From the NCBI GenBank assembly GCA_019914995.1, contig CM034126.1, positions 14,451,001 through 14,515,000 on the forward strand: a stretch of DNA of 64,000 nucleotides, in the 5' to 3' direction. The notes under the pieces were generated by a model that searched no databases, was not told the DNA's origin, and saw only the letters and a list, made by a program, of their open reading frames with translations. Source of the stretch: Acanthochlamys bracteata. Lineage: Eukaryota; Streptophyta; Magnoliopsida; Pandanales; Velloziaceae. A program made the position numbers and the translations under genes. Positions 11,602 through 25,012 of the stretch are shown in pieces (within the stretch, counting starts at the first letter, position 1; every line of letters starts with the position of its first letter).

Positions 11602-13500
11602 GATCAATATTAGGTGAAGATGCACCTCTTTCTAATTACTCGATTCTTTTTTGTTCTTTGGTTTTCTTGTTTCTTATTGTAGTTTGGTTTGCTTTCTTTA
11701 AACATAGCTCGCAGTTTGTTTTAATGTTTTTGGTAGAAGAGGCCTGGCATTGCAAAAGTATCCTTCATGTTAGAACTAGGTGCTGCCAGGATGGTAATTG
11801 CCCTATATGAAATAATTGCACCATCATTGGTTTACTCATTCTTAAGGCTTTTCGAATGCCATCGCCTTTTTTCTCATTTCATGGATCTGAGAAGAAGAAA
11901 TACCAATCAGATTTCCTTCTCACCTGGATGCGTGGCATTCCAACAGAGGTGGGTGTTAGTGAACTTTCTTGAGGCTATGCCTTGTTTAAGGAATAACTAT
12001 GCATTGTCCATTAATGGACATTAATGGACAATGAGTGGAATTCGGATGGATTGTCTTCACACTTATTGATGCTTGATTGGTCGTTAATTGTAATTATGTT
12101 ATTGCAATTCATGATAATTCTTCTTATCTGCAATGAAAACAGGAGAAGATTTATGGTAAGAATTGAGATAGAAATAGGAAGAGGTTTTAGTGATTTTTGT
12201 AGCATTGAGTGCTGTAAGTGCAAGCTGGAGCACCTAAACAGCTGCGTAGGTTTTATATGGGTCACCAAGCCAATAATTCAATGGGATCATTAGGAAACAA
12301 AGATCTTTATTTGGAGCTTTCTGTCTCTCTGACCTTCTATGTTTGAATTATTTTAATATCTTAGAACAGGTGCGTTAACTGTTCTTTGTGGGAACCTAGG
12401 TAAATGTGCATTACCTCTTGAACTTCTCACGCTGAAGACCTACATATATTTCTCACCCTATCAACTGATGAAACTTTTAAAAAGAATATGCAAGTCATAG
12501 ACTACACAAGCTTCCATGTCTTCGCATTAGTTAACCTAACCTTCAGTTTCCTGCTATACGGGGCATGATTCTGAGACACTGTGTCTGTAGAAATTCTCTT
12601 CATAGTTGGTTTAGCGCAAGAAATATTTTTAATTTGGACATCTCCTGGCTTTTGGATTGTTTTCTGGTGCCTAATTTAATGCCTTGAAATAACATTGCCT
12701 CTTATGCTGTCTGCAGAGCTTTCCAGTACTGCAAACTCTCAAGGAGACATCTTGAAAACAGGCATTCTAGTTATACGATATTGCTCACAGCAGCTCTTCT
12801 TCATGGTTTCGGGCGGCCTATCTTCTTTTATTGGAAATTTCTCAATTCATATGATTGCATCTTTTACAGCCTAGCTGAATGGATAGGCTTGTCTGTCCTG
12901 CCGTTCTCTGAACTTTATTTCACTCCAATCTATTGCAATTGCTTAGTTGGTCAGAATGGCTTGAAGAAGCCGCTTTAATTTATTGGTATCGAGTTTCCCG
13001 ATCAAGTGGGGTTATGGTTTTGGACATCTGGGCCATTCTTGGATGTCAAGATATCTGGCATGATAAGTTAGCTTCCAAGCCTATCAAGGAGAATCTAAAG
13101 AAGTTGCGTCTATGTTCAGGTATGTGTCCTACTTTAGGTTATTTAACAGAAGACAAAGGGGTGTACAGTATTGTGGAGGATTCTTGTTGCTGTTACACGA
13201 TCTAAGCCTGAGGTGTTCCGTTGCTTCTGTGAAAGCATCATAACAGTTCTGTAGATAGGAAGTGGTGATGTCCATTAATTTTTTTGGATCATCCAGGGTA
13301 GCTATGCTGTATTAATCTTGTTGTTGTAGAACTGATCCAAGCATGTTTTATCTTGAAACTTTGGTAGGCCTTCATAAACTGTTCTTGTTTATATTTGTCC
13401 TAGAAGGTTGGTTGGTGAAGGTGTGTCAGGCTGTTCATTGAATTTATAAAGGAATATTATTGAGTTTTGACGTTTATATTGGTTATGGGGACTAGATATC
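11602..13500 (+). other. long 3' flank of PP2A B'' with possible extended or spliced 3' UTR
   Basis: After the TGA at 11601 the sequence stays at mixed composition for nearly 2 kb instead of falling into A/T-rich DNA. Splice-like acceptors and donors occur (e.g. TGTCTGCAG before 12717, CAGGTATG near 13118-13125). Open frames of 65-90 codons at 12781-12978 and 12933-13205 carry no domain I recognise. The simplest reading is an extended 3' UTR with introns or an unannotated transcript; there is no support for a protein. Confidence 0.35.
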
Positions 13501-15180
13501 CTTTTGTTGTTTGAAGTGTTGTTTGCCACTTTGGAACCAGAATCCCTCTACTTCAATATGGATGATGTTTACTGGCTAAGGGAGCATTAAAGTTCTCGTA
13601 ACTGTCTAGTCTGGCACATTTTTAAGCGCGCAAAATGGCAAGAGCAAGAGCTTTATATGGGTTGAAGGTTTATAAAATGGAATTTTTTTTAAGATGAATG
13701 GTAATTTAGAGATTTTTCAGAATATGAGTTTGATTTTTTTAACTACAAAAATAATTTAGAAAATATATAAAAAAGATTTTATGATATAAATTTTTTGTTT
13801 TTAAATTTTTAAAAAAATTTATAGAATGTAGAAATAAGAAATATGAAATGTTTATTTCAAATGAAATAAAATCGCAATGCTAAAATTGCCAGACATTCCC
13901 AGAGTGTTTTTAATCATGATGGTTATCGGTGGCGGTTGGTCCATTTAAAGATATCTCTGGCTTGCAATGATACCTAATTGTCTGGTTGTTGAGTACAATC
14001 ACGGATGTATTTAGTGGTTGTGTATATATAGCAACAGCTCATACATAGGAGGGGATGGTCCTCTTTGATAATCATGAAGCTCCTAAACTAAGTTTGTTCC
14101 GAGAGCTTCAATCATATATTCTAACGACTCGGTTGTTAATTTGTTATGCTGCCGTTCTCCGTATATCAGTGATCAGAAAAGTTGTGCCTTTTGAAGTTTG
14201 CTCGTGTAACTGAAATGCACAGAAACTTGTAACTCACTTAACTTTGTCCCACTCTCGACTGTGCTTTCTTGTTGCAGTGTATAGTCTCTTTCTCCCTTCA
14301 AGCTTCAACGATAGCTTCAAATTTCTTATCATCTTATTCTGTGTTCGATCTTAAACTAAAAATGTTCATGCTGTCTCGAAAAATACACATATTGAGTTCG
14401 TATTCAGGTTCAATATATTATATTGGCACAATTCTTTTTTGGTAGCTCTTTTTAGATAGCGTTTGATAGTATTTATAAAATAATTTTTTTTTAAAATAAA
14501 AAATATTTTTATTTTTTAAAAAATAAATTTATTTTTTTTATTTTTAAAAATAATAAAAAAATTTTATTATGTAAAATTTTTATATATTTTTAATAAAATT
14601 TTTATATGTTTATAAAATATATATTAAAAAATAAAAAATTAATTTCTGATAAGTAATGTTAAACTGGAACTTACACTGATGAATCAATGGTTACCAACCT
14701 TAGTGAGCGCCCACGAACACCAGACAGAAAATGGGCTCCACCCTGAAGTAGTCAACTATTTTCTCTGCCTACTGACAATGGGTCCATGTATCTTATTTGT
14801 GGACCAGTGAGCCTAAAACATCTCTCCCATACAATGCAAGCCCGCTTATTCGTGTACAGCTATCATTCTACACCGCTTACAGCTACCCCGGAACCACCGA
14901 ATCCAGGGGTATATTAGTCAATTAATCATCTCTGAAGAGAATGAATTATCAAATTTAGCTAGTGATCTGTAGTTTACTCGCACTGCAAATGATGGAAATA
15001 CCCTTGAACTTTTGTGTAAATGCTTTGCTTCCGGCGCTCGTGACCCTGCCAATTCTCGCTGATTGACAAACAAACAACCCGATAATAATTTTAATTTAAT
15101 TAAATAATGGAAATAATAATGTTTCTCAACTCCCGTTATTATTTTTTGAGTACAGCTTCGAGCTTGTCTAGTTCGGCGAG
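13501..15180. other. AT-rich intergenic DNA between PP2A B'' and the CIP7-like gene
   Basis: A/T-rich tracts occur at 13680-13860 and 14450-14660, the second a MITE relic listed separately. The rest is unremarkable. The 3' part (about 15120-15310) becomes pyrimidine-rich, with TTTTCTCTCCCCTCTCTCTC near 15196-15215, marking the likely promoter and leader of the next gene. Confidence 0.4.
14457..14665. mobile_element. degenerate AT-rich Tourist-like MITE relic
   Basis: It starts AGCGTTTGATAGTATTTATA, is almost pure A/T inside, and ends TAAGTAATGTTAAAC, an imperfect inverted match. The reverse complement of the 54.57-54.78 kb element reads GGACGTTTAATAGTATTTAT at its end. That is nearly the same terminal block, so the two are related copies. 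Confidence 0.5.
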
Positions 15181-15555
15181 AATCCAAAGCCCAGCTTTTC
15201 TCTCCCCTCTCTCTCAGTAGTCACTGAAAAGCTTCTTACGCAATTTTGTTGTTATTGTTCTTCTCTCGAATTGAATCATCTGGTCTCTTTAATTTCATTC
15301 TCTCTCTGTCACTCTTTTTTTGTCTGCTTTTATAGATTTTTAACTTTCTATTATGGTCAACCATTTTAATTAAAGAGATCGCATTAAATTTCATTCTATC
15401 TCTCTGTTTTTGTTGCTGAAGATCTACAGACGTGTTGTTTCATATCAGATCTATCTATCTATCTTACGATTTTGATCATTCTTCAAATGTTCTAAGTAGT
15501 TTTTTTTTCAATAATTTATCGGCGGGGTTTTTTCTGAGGATCAGAAGTAATAGAA

Positions 15556-18500
15556 ATGAAGGCAGAGACTCGGCTCGACTCGGCCTTCTTCCAACTCACA
15601 CCAACTCGGACAAGGTTAATCTCTTCAATTTTACTTTGATTTACTTAGATTTTCTCTTTCGTTTTGAAGTATAAGGAAACAAGCATGCAAGTGAAAACAA
15701 AGAAGCTAAGGAATGTTTCGAAGATTTTATGTTGCTGACTGCCATTGTAAGACGAACATGTTTCTTGGAATTAATAGTTGTAGATTTCGAGTGAGTTTGA
15801 TAGGTTTTGTGCTCAGGAGCCATCTGTAGTGACTCGGAATTAGTATCAGCTATGAAGCAAAGTCAAATTTGGATGCTAATATTAATCTCTGTAGAACAAG
15901 AATGATTGTTTTTGTAGGAAGCTCTGGAATTATTCCTTGGAAATGACATTGGAGTTTCTCCAGTTCTCAGTTGATAAGTTTTATATTAGAGGAACAAAGA
16001 AAGTCAGTTTGTTTGTTTGTTTTTTGATCAGGTGTGATTTGGTAATTAGTGCAAATGGAAAGACAGAAAAGCTAGCATCTGGTTTGCTGAATCCTTTTCT
16101 CACCCACCTCAAGACTGCTCAAGAGCAGATTGCAAAGGGAGGTTATTCGATCACGCTTGAGCCTGACCCTCGAATTGATGCAGTTTGGTTTACTAAAGGC
16201 ACAGTAGAGAGGTTAGTTGATGATGCTATTGCTTATGCTGATTACATGTCCATCTTTGGTAGCCATATTCTGTGGTAGAATGATAGAAGCATATTGTGTT
16301 ATTTGACTAGGTTTGTCCGCTTTGTGAGCACCCCTGAGGTGTTAGAGAGGGTAAGCACCATAGAGTCAGAGATCTTACAGATTGAGGAAGCTATTAATAT
16401 CCAAAGCAATGACGATATTGGAATCAATACAGTAAGTATAGTGCATCTGCTTATATCATTCTTGCATTTAAAAAAACAGTTTCTGCTGATTTACACTTTA
16501 AGAATTTTCTACTGCAAATTTCCAGGTGGGAGAGGGTCAAAAGAAACAAACTTCTGGTAATGAAGTTGTTTTTTTTCATGGCTGTTCAAGATCTTCTTAT
16601 CTGTAATTCATGCGCATATTTTAAAGCATTGTGAATAAGTCCTGCCGCTTCTACTGCTGGCGCATAAATTGGAGGAGTATAAGTACATTTATGCTCACAT
16701 TTTATACTTTTAGTATGCGCTATGTTTTCTTAGATAAGGTGCTACTAAGGTGTAGTTGTATCTGTCTAAAATCTTCCAGAGCCTAGCACCTGATCTACTT
16801 TGTAGAAATCCCTTTTTCTCTAAACATTCTGAACTGCTGGAGTTGGTATTTGACTGTGTTTGATCGTGTATAGGAAGTAAGTACAGAGTTGATGCTGATG
16901 CTGAGAAGGCGCTTGTTCTATACAAAGTACTGCACTTACACATTCTTAATTTGGTGGTACTTTTTGTGCTTTTGTTTATTCTAATATGTTGTCTATTGAT
17001 CAATTGCAGCCTGGGTCAAATCCTCAAGATTCTAATGGTTTGGGAGTTCAGGAGGAAAATTCAAAGTAATAAATCAAGATAGATGCTTGTTACTTCTCAA
17101 TTATATACCTTCCTAATCATAATGATATAAATCCTACAATGTTCTAGGTTAAGATACTGTTTTGCCTTATTTTTGTACATTAAAGATGAAGTGAATTTTG
17201 GATAAACCTAAGTGACTTTGAATGCATTGGGTACAACTTATTTAGCATGCATAAATTTGCTTCTAAAACATCTGTGCATTAGTTTTATTATATCTGGGCT
17301 TAAGCTCAGGCAAAGGATAAGAGTCTGTCAGGTTGAGGCTCAGCTACGTCAATGTTTGATGATATAGTTTCTCAGCAGAGCATAATGGCGTAAATGTTCG
17401 TGTAGCCTGCCAACCCTTGTGGCTTAACTCTTTGTTGATGTTTCTCTAGGTAACATGATGTTGTAATTGTTGATTGCGACTCCTCATTAGAGTCGATCTA
17501 CCATCTTAGTTTTCTACAACATTTGCAGCTGCCTCCAGGATTTCAAAGTCTATGCCTTTGACAATATTTAAACTCAATGCATAATTTTGTTTGCGACTCT
17601 TTATTTATTTATCTTACTAAATTTTGTTCCTCAGAGTTCAGCTTTTGAGGGTACTGGAAACTCGAAAGACTGTGTTGCAGAAAGAGCAGGCAATGGCATT
17701 CGCCCGTGCTGTAGCTGCTGGGTTCGACATGGACAGCATGGGTTATTTGGCGTCATTTGCGGAGGCCTTTGGCGCATTGCGTTTGAAGTAAGCTTCTAAA
17801 TATTCTAAGGAACTTCTGTTTGAGCAGGCTGAAAATAGTATTCATCATCTTAGATGTGTATTTGGGAATGAAAGCAGCTCAAGATGTAATTGAAATTCAC
17901 GTTTTTAGGCAGGTTATAGAGATTGTGGAAGATGATTATAAAACATATCTTAAATGGCTTTGCCAAACGAATAGGAAGTTCAAAGACTTTCGAATAAATG
18001 TTACATTTTTTAATATTTGGACTGAAAGTAAATGCAAATAGTACTATGACTTTGACTCTATGCAATTGAAGTGTGTTTGACTTTTTGCTGTTTACTTCTC
18101 TATTCCTTCTTGTAATAGAGAGGCATGCGTACTTTTTATGGATCTATGGAAGAGAAAGCATGAAACTGGGCAATGGATTGAGCTTGAGGCAGCCGATGCA
18201 ATGGCTTCCAGACATGACTTTCCTTCTTATAACACCTCAGGCATTGTCCTATCTGGCGATAACATAGAGGCATGGTCTGGTGGTGATTTGAGTGGCGAAA
18301 GCAATGGTAGAGCTGGCAGTGATATGAATTCAGATCCTAATAAAGGTCGGTTATTCTTAAGTAAGCAATGAACACTTCCATACTTAATTTTTCATCTGTT
18401 GTCAACCATAGTTTGAGCATTTGTGGGTTTCTATGCCATCAACTTCTGTTCTCTTACATTTTTGTTCTAGGGTTTTGGTTATGTTGCTTGGAATGTCCAA

Positions 18501-21500
18501 AAGGAATATATATGTTGCGCTAGTGTAGTTAGATTTAGTGTTCTCGGTCATTTGCTAGATCATTATTGTCATATAGTTTAGCTGAATTGGTAATAAGCTC
18601 TGAATTTAAGAAGTTTTGTTAGATCTTCAATTTAATTGATTCGTATCTTTGTCTCTAGGAGGTCCACAGGAGCATTTTCAAGGTCAATTTCACCATCCAG
18701 CATTCTCACAGTGGCCTGTCCATTCTGGTCCACCTGTATATCCACCTTACCCTGTACATGGGATGCCTTACTATCCTAATTATCCTGTAACCCTTCCATA
18801 TTTCCAGCCTCCATATCCTCCACCAGATGATCCGAGGTTGAACAGTTCACAGAGGATTGGTAAACGACATTCAATGGACAGTAAAGACAGTGCTGTTGAC
18901 TCGGAGTTAAGTAAAAGATCTAATGAAGGTCTGGATCAGGATATATCAGAAGAAGATTCTCAGGGCAGGGTGTTGCATAAGAGAGAGAGTCATTCAGGAA
19001 AGAAGAAATCTGGTGTTGTCGTTATACGGAATATAAATTATATTACATCGAAAGGACGTGATAAATCTGGCAGTGCGTCAGGGTCATCATCAGAATCTGA
19101 ATCTGGAGAGGATGCTGAGGATTCAGATACATCTTACAAAAAGCATAAGAGGTCATCTAGATCTTCAAGAAGTAAAGGAGATAATGCAAGATCTTCGGAT
19201 GTCTCAAATGTACATGCAAATGATGGACAAGGAGCCGATTCTGGAAACTGGGAAGTATTCCAGAGCTTCTTACTGAGAGCTGAAGAAAAGAACCAAAGCG
19301 CTGTGGATAAGGGCTTATTTCCCGATGAAAGAGAACCTGTTCTTAGAAGAAAACAGAAAAAAAATGGATCTGATCCGATCCTTGAAAGAGATCCTGTTGA
19401 TATCCATGAGTCAAGGATGGTTAGCTTTGATTCGATTAACGGCAGTGCTACCAGATTGAAGAAATCAGCAACCAGCGATGAATTGCTATTTTCAGCTGAA
19501 GCTAGATCAAGTGGCAGCCAATTTTCTGAAGAACTCAAAGTAATGGAAGGTGAAGGAAGAAGATATAGGAGGACAGTAGGCGATGAATCGATGATTTATG
19601 GCCATGCTAAACAAATAGGTGACAGAAATACTCTGGATCCTTTTGTTGAAAATGAATATCAGTTTTCTAGCAAGTTGGAAAAAGGATCTCCTTATTTTAC
19701 AGGTGATGATTCTTTTGTGATTCCGTTGAGGAGTAACAGCAATGATCAGAATGAGACAGAAGGCAGAGCAGATATCTACATGGAATCTGAACTCCCAACT
19801 TCAATGAAAGATGGCTCAAGTGGAGTCAAGAACCGGATCACCTATGGACCAGATGACTTGAGCATGCTGCCTGAACGCGATTTTGAGAGAGATTCTGTTG
19901 GTTATGATCCCGCCATGGATTATGATTTGCAAGTTGCTGTCAGTGATTCTGCTAAGCTTGAAGTTGCAAACCAAGAAGATGCCTCTTTGCAGAAAGATGA
20001 ACATAATAAAAAATCTGACGAGGAAAAGAAATTAAAATCATCAGAGGATGGATCAAACAGAAGGAAAATGGATCTTCTTAAGAAAGGCAAGTTTGCCAAG
20101 TCAAACCCATTGACTGAAGCCCAAAAACGTGCAGAAAAGCTGCGAGCCTATAAAGCTGATCTTCAGAAGGTGAAGAAAGAAAAGGTATTGACATGCAAAA
20201 GCCTGGCACTAAATACTTAACCTATTAAGTTGTCTCTGTATCTGTATGCTAATATTCGTCACATTTTACTAGGCAAAGTTTTCTACATCATGGACTGACT
20301 GCAAGGCCTGGCTTTTATTGCAGCTGATGTTAATTCTAATACATGAACTTCTGTTGAAAAGAATCTCACACCGCATTACTTTTGTATGGCTATAATAAAT
20401 AATTACCTAAGTTGTTCTGTAAGTTTAGTGTCGCATTTGTGTCCTCGATTACGTATTATAAATAGATTAGTTCGTCTTCGAATGATTAGCTCGTATTGCA
20501 ATGTGTATCATGAAGTTACTAATTTTTATTTAACTTGCTGTGGGAACCATTTAGTGTGTACTCTGCTAGTGCCAACTAAGTTACAACATAGAGATACGTT
20601 TGCCATAAGCAAAACCAAGAAAAAGGAAGTTTGAACTTTAAATATCCTTCTTCATCTTGGCATTTTTCTGGACTCGGCACTGTGTTCATATGTGGGTTAT
20701 GTATTTTATTCTCAAATTTTAGGTGGAGTGTTATCCTTGTATGAATATTTCTCTTTGAAATAGTAGAAGATTTTATAATTATATAGTATATTCTTCTTGG
20801 TTATACTTCAGCATTCTTGGTCATGCTTATTTTTCCTGAAATAAACTGGTTATGTTTGAATATCTTGCTCATAGAGTTGGGGGTTTTCCAGGAAGAAGAA
20901 GAGACGATGAGACTGGAGGCCTTAAAAAGAGAAAGACAAAAGAGGATCGCCGCTAGGACCAATTCCACAAGTTCTCAGTCTCCAATGTCAAAGCAGCCTG
21001 CATCAAGATTGCCAACAAAGAGCTCTCCAACTTCTCACAGAGGATCAAAGTTCAGTGATTCAGAACCTGGATCTTCGTCACCCTTACAAAGATTGCCCAT
21101 TAGAATGGCTTCAATAGGTTCAAATGGATCTCAACGAACCACCAAAACAAGCAGATTAAGTGGGATTGCTCAATCTGAAAATGGATTAACTAGATCGGCA
21201 TCCTCATTGTCTGATTTGAAAAAAGAAAAAAATGGCCCTCCTGCGGAAGCTAAAGTAGCTACACTTAGAAGGCTATCGGAACCAAAACATGTTAATGTTT
21301 CCCGTGCTTCTTCAATGAAGTCAGACAGTAATCAGGTTGTGAAGAAAACTTTACCCAATGAGTCTCAGGCAAAGAAGATCTCAGCAATAATGCATTTAGA
21401 TAAAAGCAAGTCTGCAACATTGCCAGAACTGAAGATTAAAAGTCCAAAAAGCACTCCTGACAGCGTCCAAAAAAAGGCCATTACAGAGATGGTATTGCAG

Positions 21501-24093
21501 AAGGAAGGTGGAAATGACAAATTAGTGAGTTCTGGAGAAGTTAAGTTTAACAATACACTTCAGGAGGCATCATATGCCGAGGACAATCCTGTAATTGAGA
21601 AGACCGTTCTGATGCTTGAAAAAGAAGATCATCCCCCAAAGGCATTCCAGACTTCTGAAGAAGGTTTACATGAAAATGGGAGAACATTCTTAGGTAGTGG
21701 AAGAGAGAACACGGAATCTCTTCCTCAATATGCAGCCATCGGTGCTCTGCCTTCCTCTGTTGACATAAGCAACACCGTGGATTCAGAGGTGTCTAAGACT
21801 AGTGCCGAGCTAAAATCCTATGAGGTATGTGTTTTAGTCATGATGAGTTTTTTCCCATTTTTGTCTATTTCATTCTCAGTTGGTACCTTATCTCTTTATA
21901 GAATTGGAATAACTGAGAGGTATATACGCTTGTTATTTTCGATGGAAGAACGCAGCTTTTGCTTTTCATATTTGCTAGAGTTTATTTGGCATATTCTAGA
22001 ACTTAAAAAATGTCAATGCTGCTGGATTTTGTTGTTGACTGCTTCTTCTGAACATTCCATTGTTGCTTCCCCATTTTGCTTTTTCTATGAGTAACTAGAA
22101 ATTCTAGTAACTAGAACTTTGTCTCGGGAGCAATATCCATTTAGCACTCAGAGGGTATTCGAAGCACCGATTTGTATATTTTGTTGACGCTGTCTTGTTT
22201 CTTTGTCAAATTGGGGTATACAAATTTCTGCTTATTTCTCAGCTGAGCAGCAACTTGAACCACATTTTGTCTAACCATTTGCTGCATGATATTCAAAAGA
22301 AAGATAAGGGGAATCGCACTATAGGGCATAGACCATGGTACCTGTTTTGTCCTCCGGATGCCAGCTGATATCAGGAATATTTGCTGCCAGAATTTCTTAA
22401 TCTCATGTGATGAGTCCGTAAAAGATATGGTGCAGATATGAATGCTTAACCTCTTGCCTGCTCGTTAGTGCTATTTGCAGTTTTTGTGAGCTTCTAGTCC
22501 TGCTTTTGGCCTTTTTCTCTTTGGGCTAACAAGAAGCCGAAAATGTGGCACTTGCTCTGCTTCTAAATCGCTCTTCCAGGTCCTTTGTGAACTAAAAAAC
22601 TGAGACTTGAGAATGCAATCTCTATATTGTATAAACAAATGGAGGCTTCGTCATCCTACTTTACATTTGAAATATGTTCTAGCTTTCTTACAAATACTAC
22701 TACTAATCTGTCTCAGGTAGTCATTAAGGATGAAACCAAGCTACCCACTTCTCTTGCAGAGGAACCGTATCAGGCACCTGTTGCCAGATTGACATCCTTC
22801 GAGGATCCTGCTACCACTTATTCAGATAACAATGAAGTGGCGTCAGCGGAAATTTCTAAATTGGATGCAATGATAGAGGGTAGGACAACATACGTACCTC
22901 ATCATCTGGACTCTAATTCTTTGGCAAAGGAGCTGAGCAAATCTCAGAACAAAGACTCCTCCAAAGGGTTCAGGAAACTGCTAAAATTTGGAAGGAAAGG
23001 CCATAGTGATCACAGTGTGGATTCTGAGACCTCAGCGAGTGATGAGTATGCAATGGCAGCATCTTCAAATGATGGTATGAACTTCTGATGACTTGATAAC
23101 ATCCTTTATTTTAATAATTCAGAAGCCAATATTGACATTCTTCCCATGATGTGCCAAGAACCTGAAGTTTGATTTTTCGAGAATAGTATGGCATAGTCAA
23201 CAAAATAAATTATTAATTAAATTGTCATCCTATTTAAAACATTTTGGAGAAATTTTATAACTCAGAAAGTGTTTCAAGAGTGAAACTTCCTGTTTGATGT
23301 AGTTATGATAGGATTTAAGCTTGATGATTCAACGGTCAAATTTCTGTGGATATTATTGTGTTAAACACTGGTTCTGGGTAGGAAGAGGCATGGAGCTGAT
23401 AAAACATCATTGCGAAAAGATTTAGCATCCAGTTTAAGACGTAACCCTGAAATTTTCCAACTTCAATATTTCAAGAGCAAAACTGTAGGTGGGGTGATCT
23501 GGAGTTAGACTTGTAATGGTAATGCATAACCAGTTCGGTGCTGAGACAGAGGTGTCAAGTTATATGGAATGGGGTCTATATGTAAATTTGGTAAATATAT
23601 AGGGTGAGAACTTAGGGATGAGACTTCCATATTCAAGGGCTTAATCTTCCATTTCGTGGTTGACCCATGAAACCCGTAGAATGTTGGTAGAAGCACCAGC
23701 ATGTTGTATGGTCAATTTATCTTGGAAGACCGAAAGAGAGGAAGTGAATCTACTTACTTCTCCTCATATGTGTGCTTCTTTGTAATGTTTGTATTATCAG
23801 TAAATACACTGCTTCTATGGTTTGCTAATGTTAGGTGTTTCTATTTCTGATTGCAGTGCACATGCTGAAGAGTCTGATATCCCAAGATGATCCTCATGCT
23901 GGAGGTACCGCACAAAAGGGTCAGTTTGGAACTTTAGATACCTTTGCCAACAAACATAGCCTTCAGTAGTATGCATTTCCTTGTGTAATATTCTTCTGCT
24001 CATAAATAATAGTTTTTGGGTACAGCTTCTCGTGGATTTTCACTGCTTTCACCATTTCGGAGCAAATCAAGTGATAAAAAGATGGTAACATGA
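15556..24093 (+). CDS. CIP7-like / COP1-interacting protein-related protein
   Basis: Thirteen exons give 1270 residues: 15556-15614, 16032-16211, 16311-16431, 16526-16556, 16874-16926, 17010-17065, 17635-17787, 18119-18345, 18659-20184, 20892-21824, 22717-23074, 23857-23904, 24026-24093 (TGA). All phases agree. The N-terminal part is conserved (MKAETRLDSAFFQLTPTRTR, DPRIDAVWFTKGTVERFVRF). A second conserved block includes FARAVAAGFDMDSMGYLASF. A Pro/Tyr-rich stretch follows at the start of exon 9, then a long charged, Ser-rich, mostly disordered tail with a KRAEKLRAYKADLQKVKKEK coiled-coil-like helix and a basic segment (FRKLLKFGRKG). Arabidopsis CIP7 is a nuclear COP1 partner that promotes light-induced gene expression; a similar role here is inference. 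The intron between exons 9 and 10 sits inside the charged helix. Confidence 0.9.
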
Positions 24094-24809
24094 AAGACCT
24101 CCCTCCATTTCAGATGACTTTGTGTCCCTTTGCCATTTAAATAGGTCTTGCTTTTTGGTCCCTTTGTTTCTGAGTTAACAACAGATGTCGCCACTTTGTT
24201 GTTTGTTCAAGCAGTTGAAATTGGCAAATGCTCTTGTGAAATGTATATGCTTTGAATTTGATTGTATTATACGTTATAGAAGTCAAAGCTTCCATGGGGT
24301 GTAATTTCTATGGGAATCGCCAAAAGAACCCTTATAAATTGAAGCCACTTACGGGTTCTTCTGGTCTCTTATCTATGTTTGTTTGTTGTAGTTTTGTCTT
24401 GGCGGCAGCAGTGTTGTGGCTTTTACTACAAACGTGAAATTGAAATTGGTTGCCAAATGGATGGAAGTTGTTCGATTTTCCTGTAATCGATTATCATATT
24501 AGCTATTACCAGCTCCTTTTCATTTGTGAGAAGTGGAATTGAATATTTTTGATAGATTGTGCAGTGTTTTCCTTTTTTACAACGAAAAACAATGTGTAGA
24601 TGATAGTTCTAATTATTACAACGAAAATCAAGGTTTTCTGCAATGGTAGACTTCTGAGCATCTGCATGCAGAAACTCTCAGAATAGCCCTGATTATTACA
24701 TCTCTCTTTAGTTCTTTTAAAGACAAAATAATGGAATTATTACACTCTCTTTAGTTCTTTAAAGATAAGATAATCGAATTGCCCAGTGCAATAGCATGAC
24801 GGATGCAAC
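24094..24809. other. convergent 3' flanks of the CIP7-like gene and COX5C
   Basis: The two genes face each other across 716 bases. This stretch should hold both 3' UTRs and polyadenylation regions. No other gene or repeat is evident; the 61-codon frame at 24252-24437 has no recognisable content. Confidence 0.5.
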
Positions 24810-25004
24810 CTATTCTTCAGCAGCAACAACACTGATTTCCCCCTTCTCCAGCATGTCATAAAAGGTCCTGGCTCTCCTTTGCTCGTTCCAGTGGTGCATC
24901 TTCCAAAAGCCACCAGCAATCAGACCAAGAGTGAGTCCAATGCAGATCTCCTTAATCACACTCGGCCCTTTTAGAGTGGCATGTGCTATCTTGTGTCCAG
25001 CCAT
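24810..25004 (-). CDS. COX5C: cytochrome c oxidase subunit 5C
   Basis: A single coding exon of 64 residues beginning MAGHKIAHATLKGPSVIKE, with one membrane helix (ICIGLTLGLIAGGFW, about residues 21-35) and the conserved KMHHWNEQRRARTFYDMLEKG tail. Length and sequence match plant COX5C, a small nuclear-encoded subunit of mitochondrial complex IV. The coding region lies wholly in the second exon; eight bases before the ATG there is an acceptor (CTTTAG) that pairs with a donor about 1 kb upstream. The gene is convergent with the CIP7-like gene. Confidence 0.97.
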   Translation of the reverse strand: MAGHKIAHATLKGPSVIKEICIGLTLGLIAGGFWKMHHWNEQRRARTFYDMLEKGEISVVAAEE

Positions 25005-25012
25005 GGCACCTT

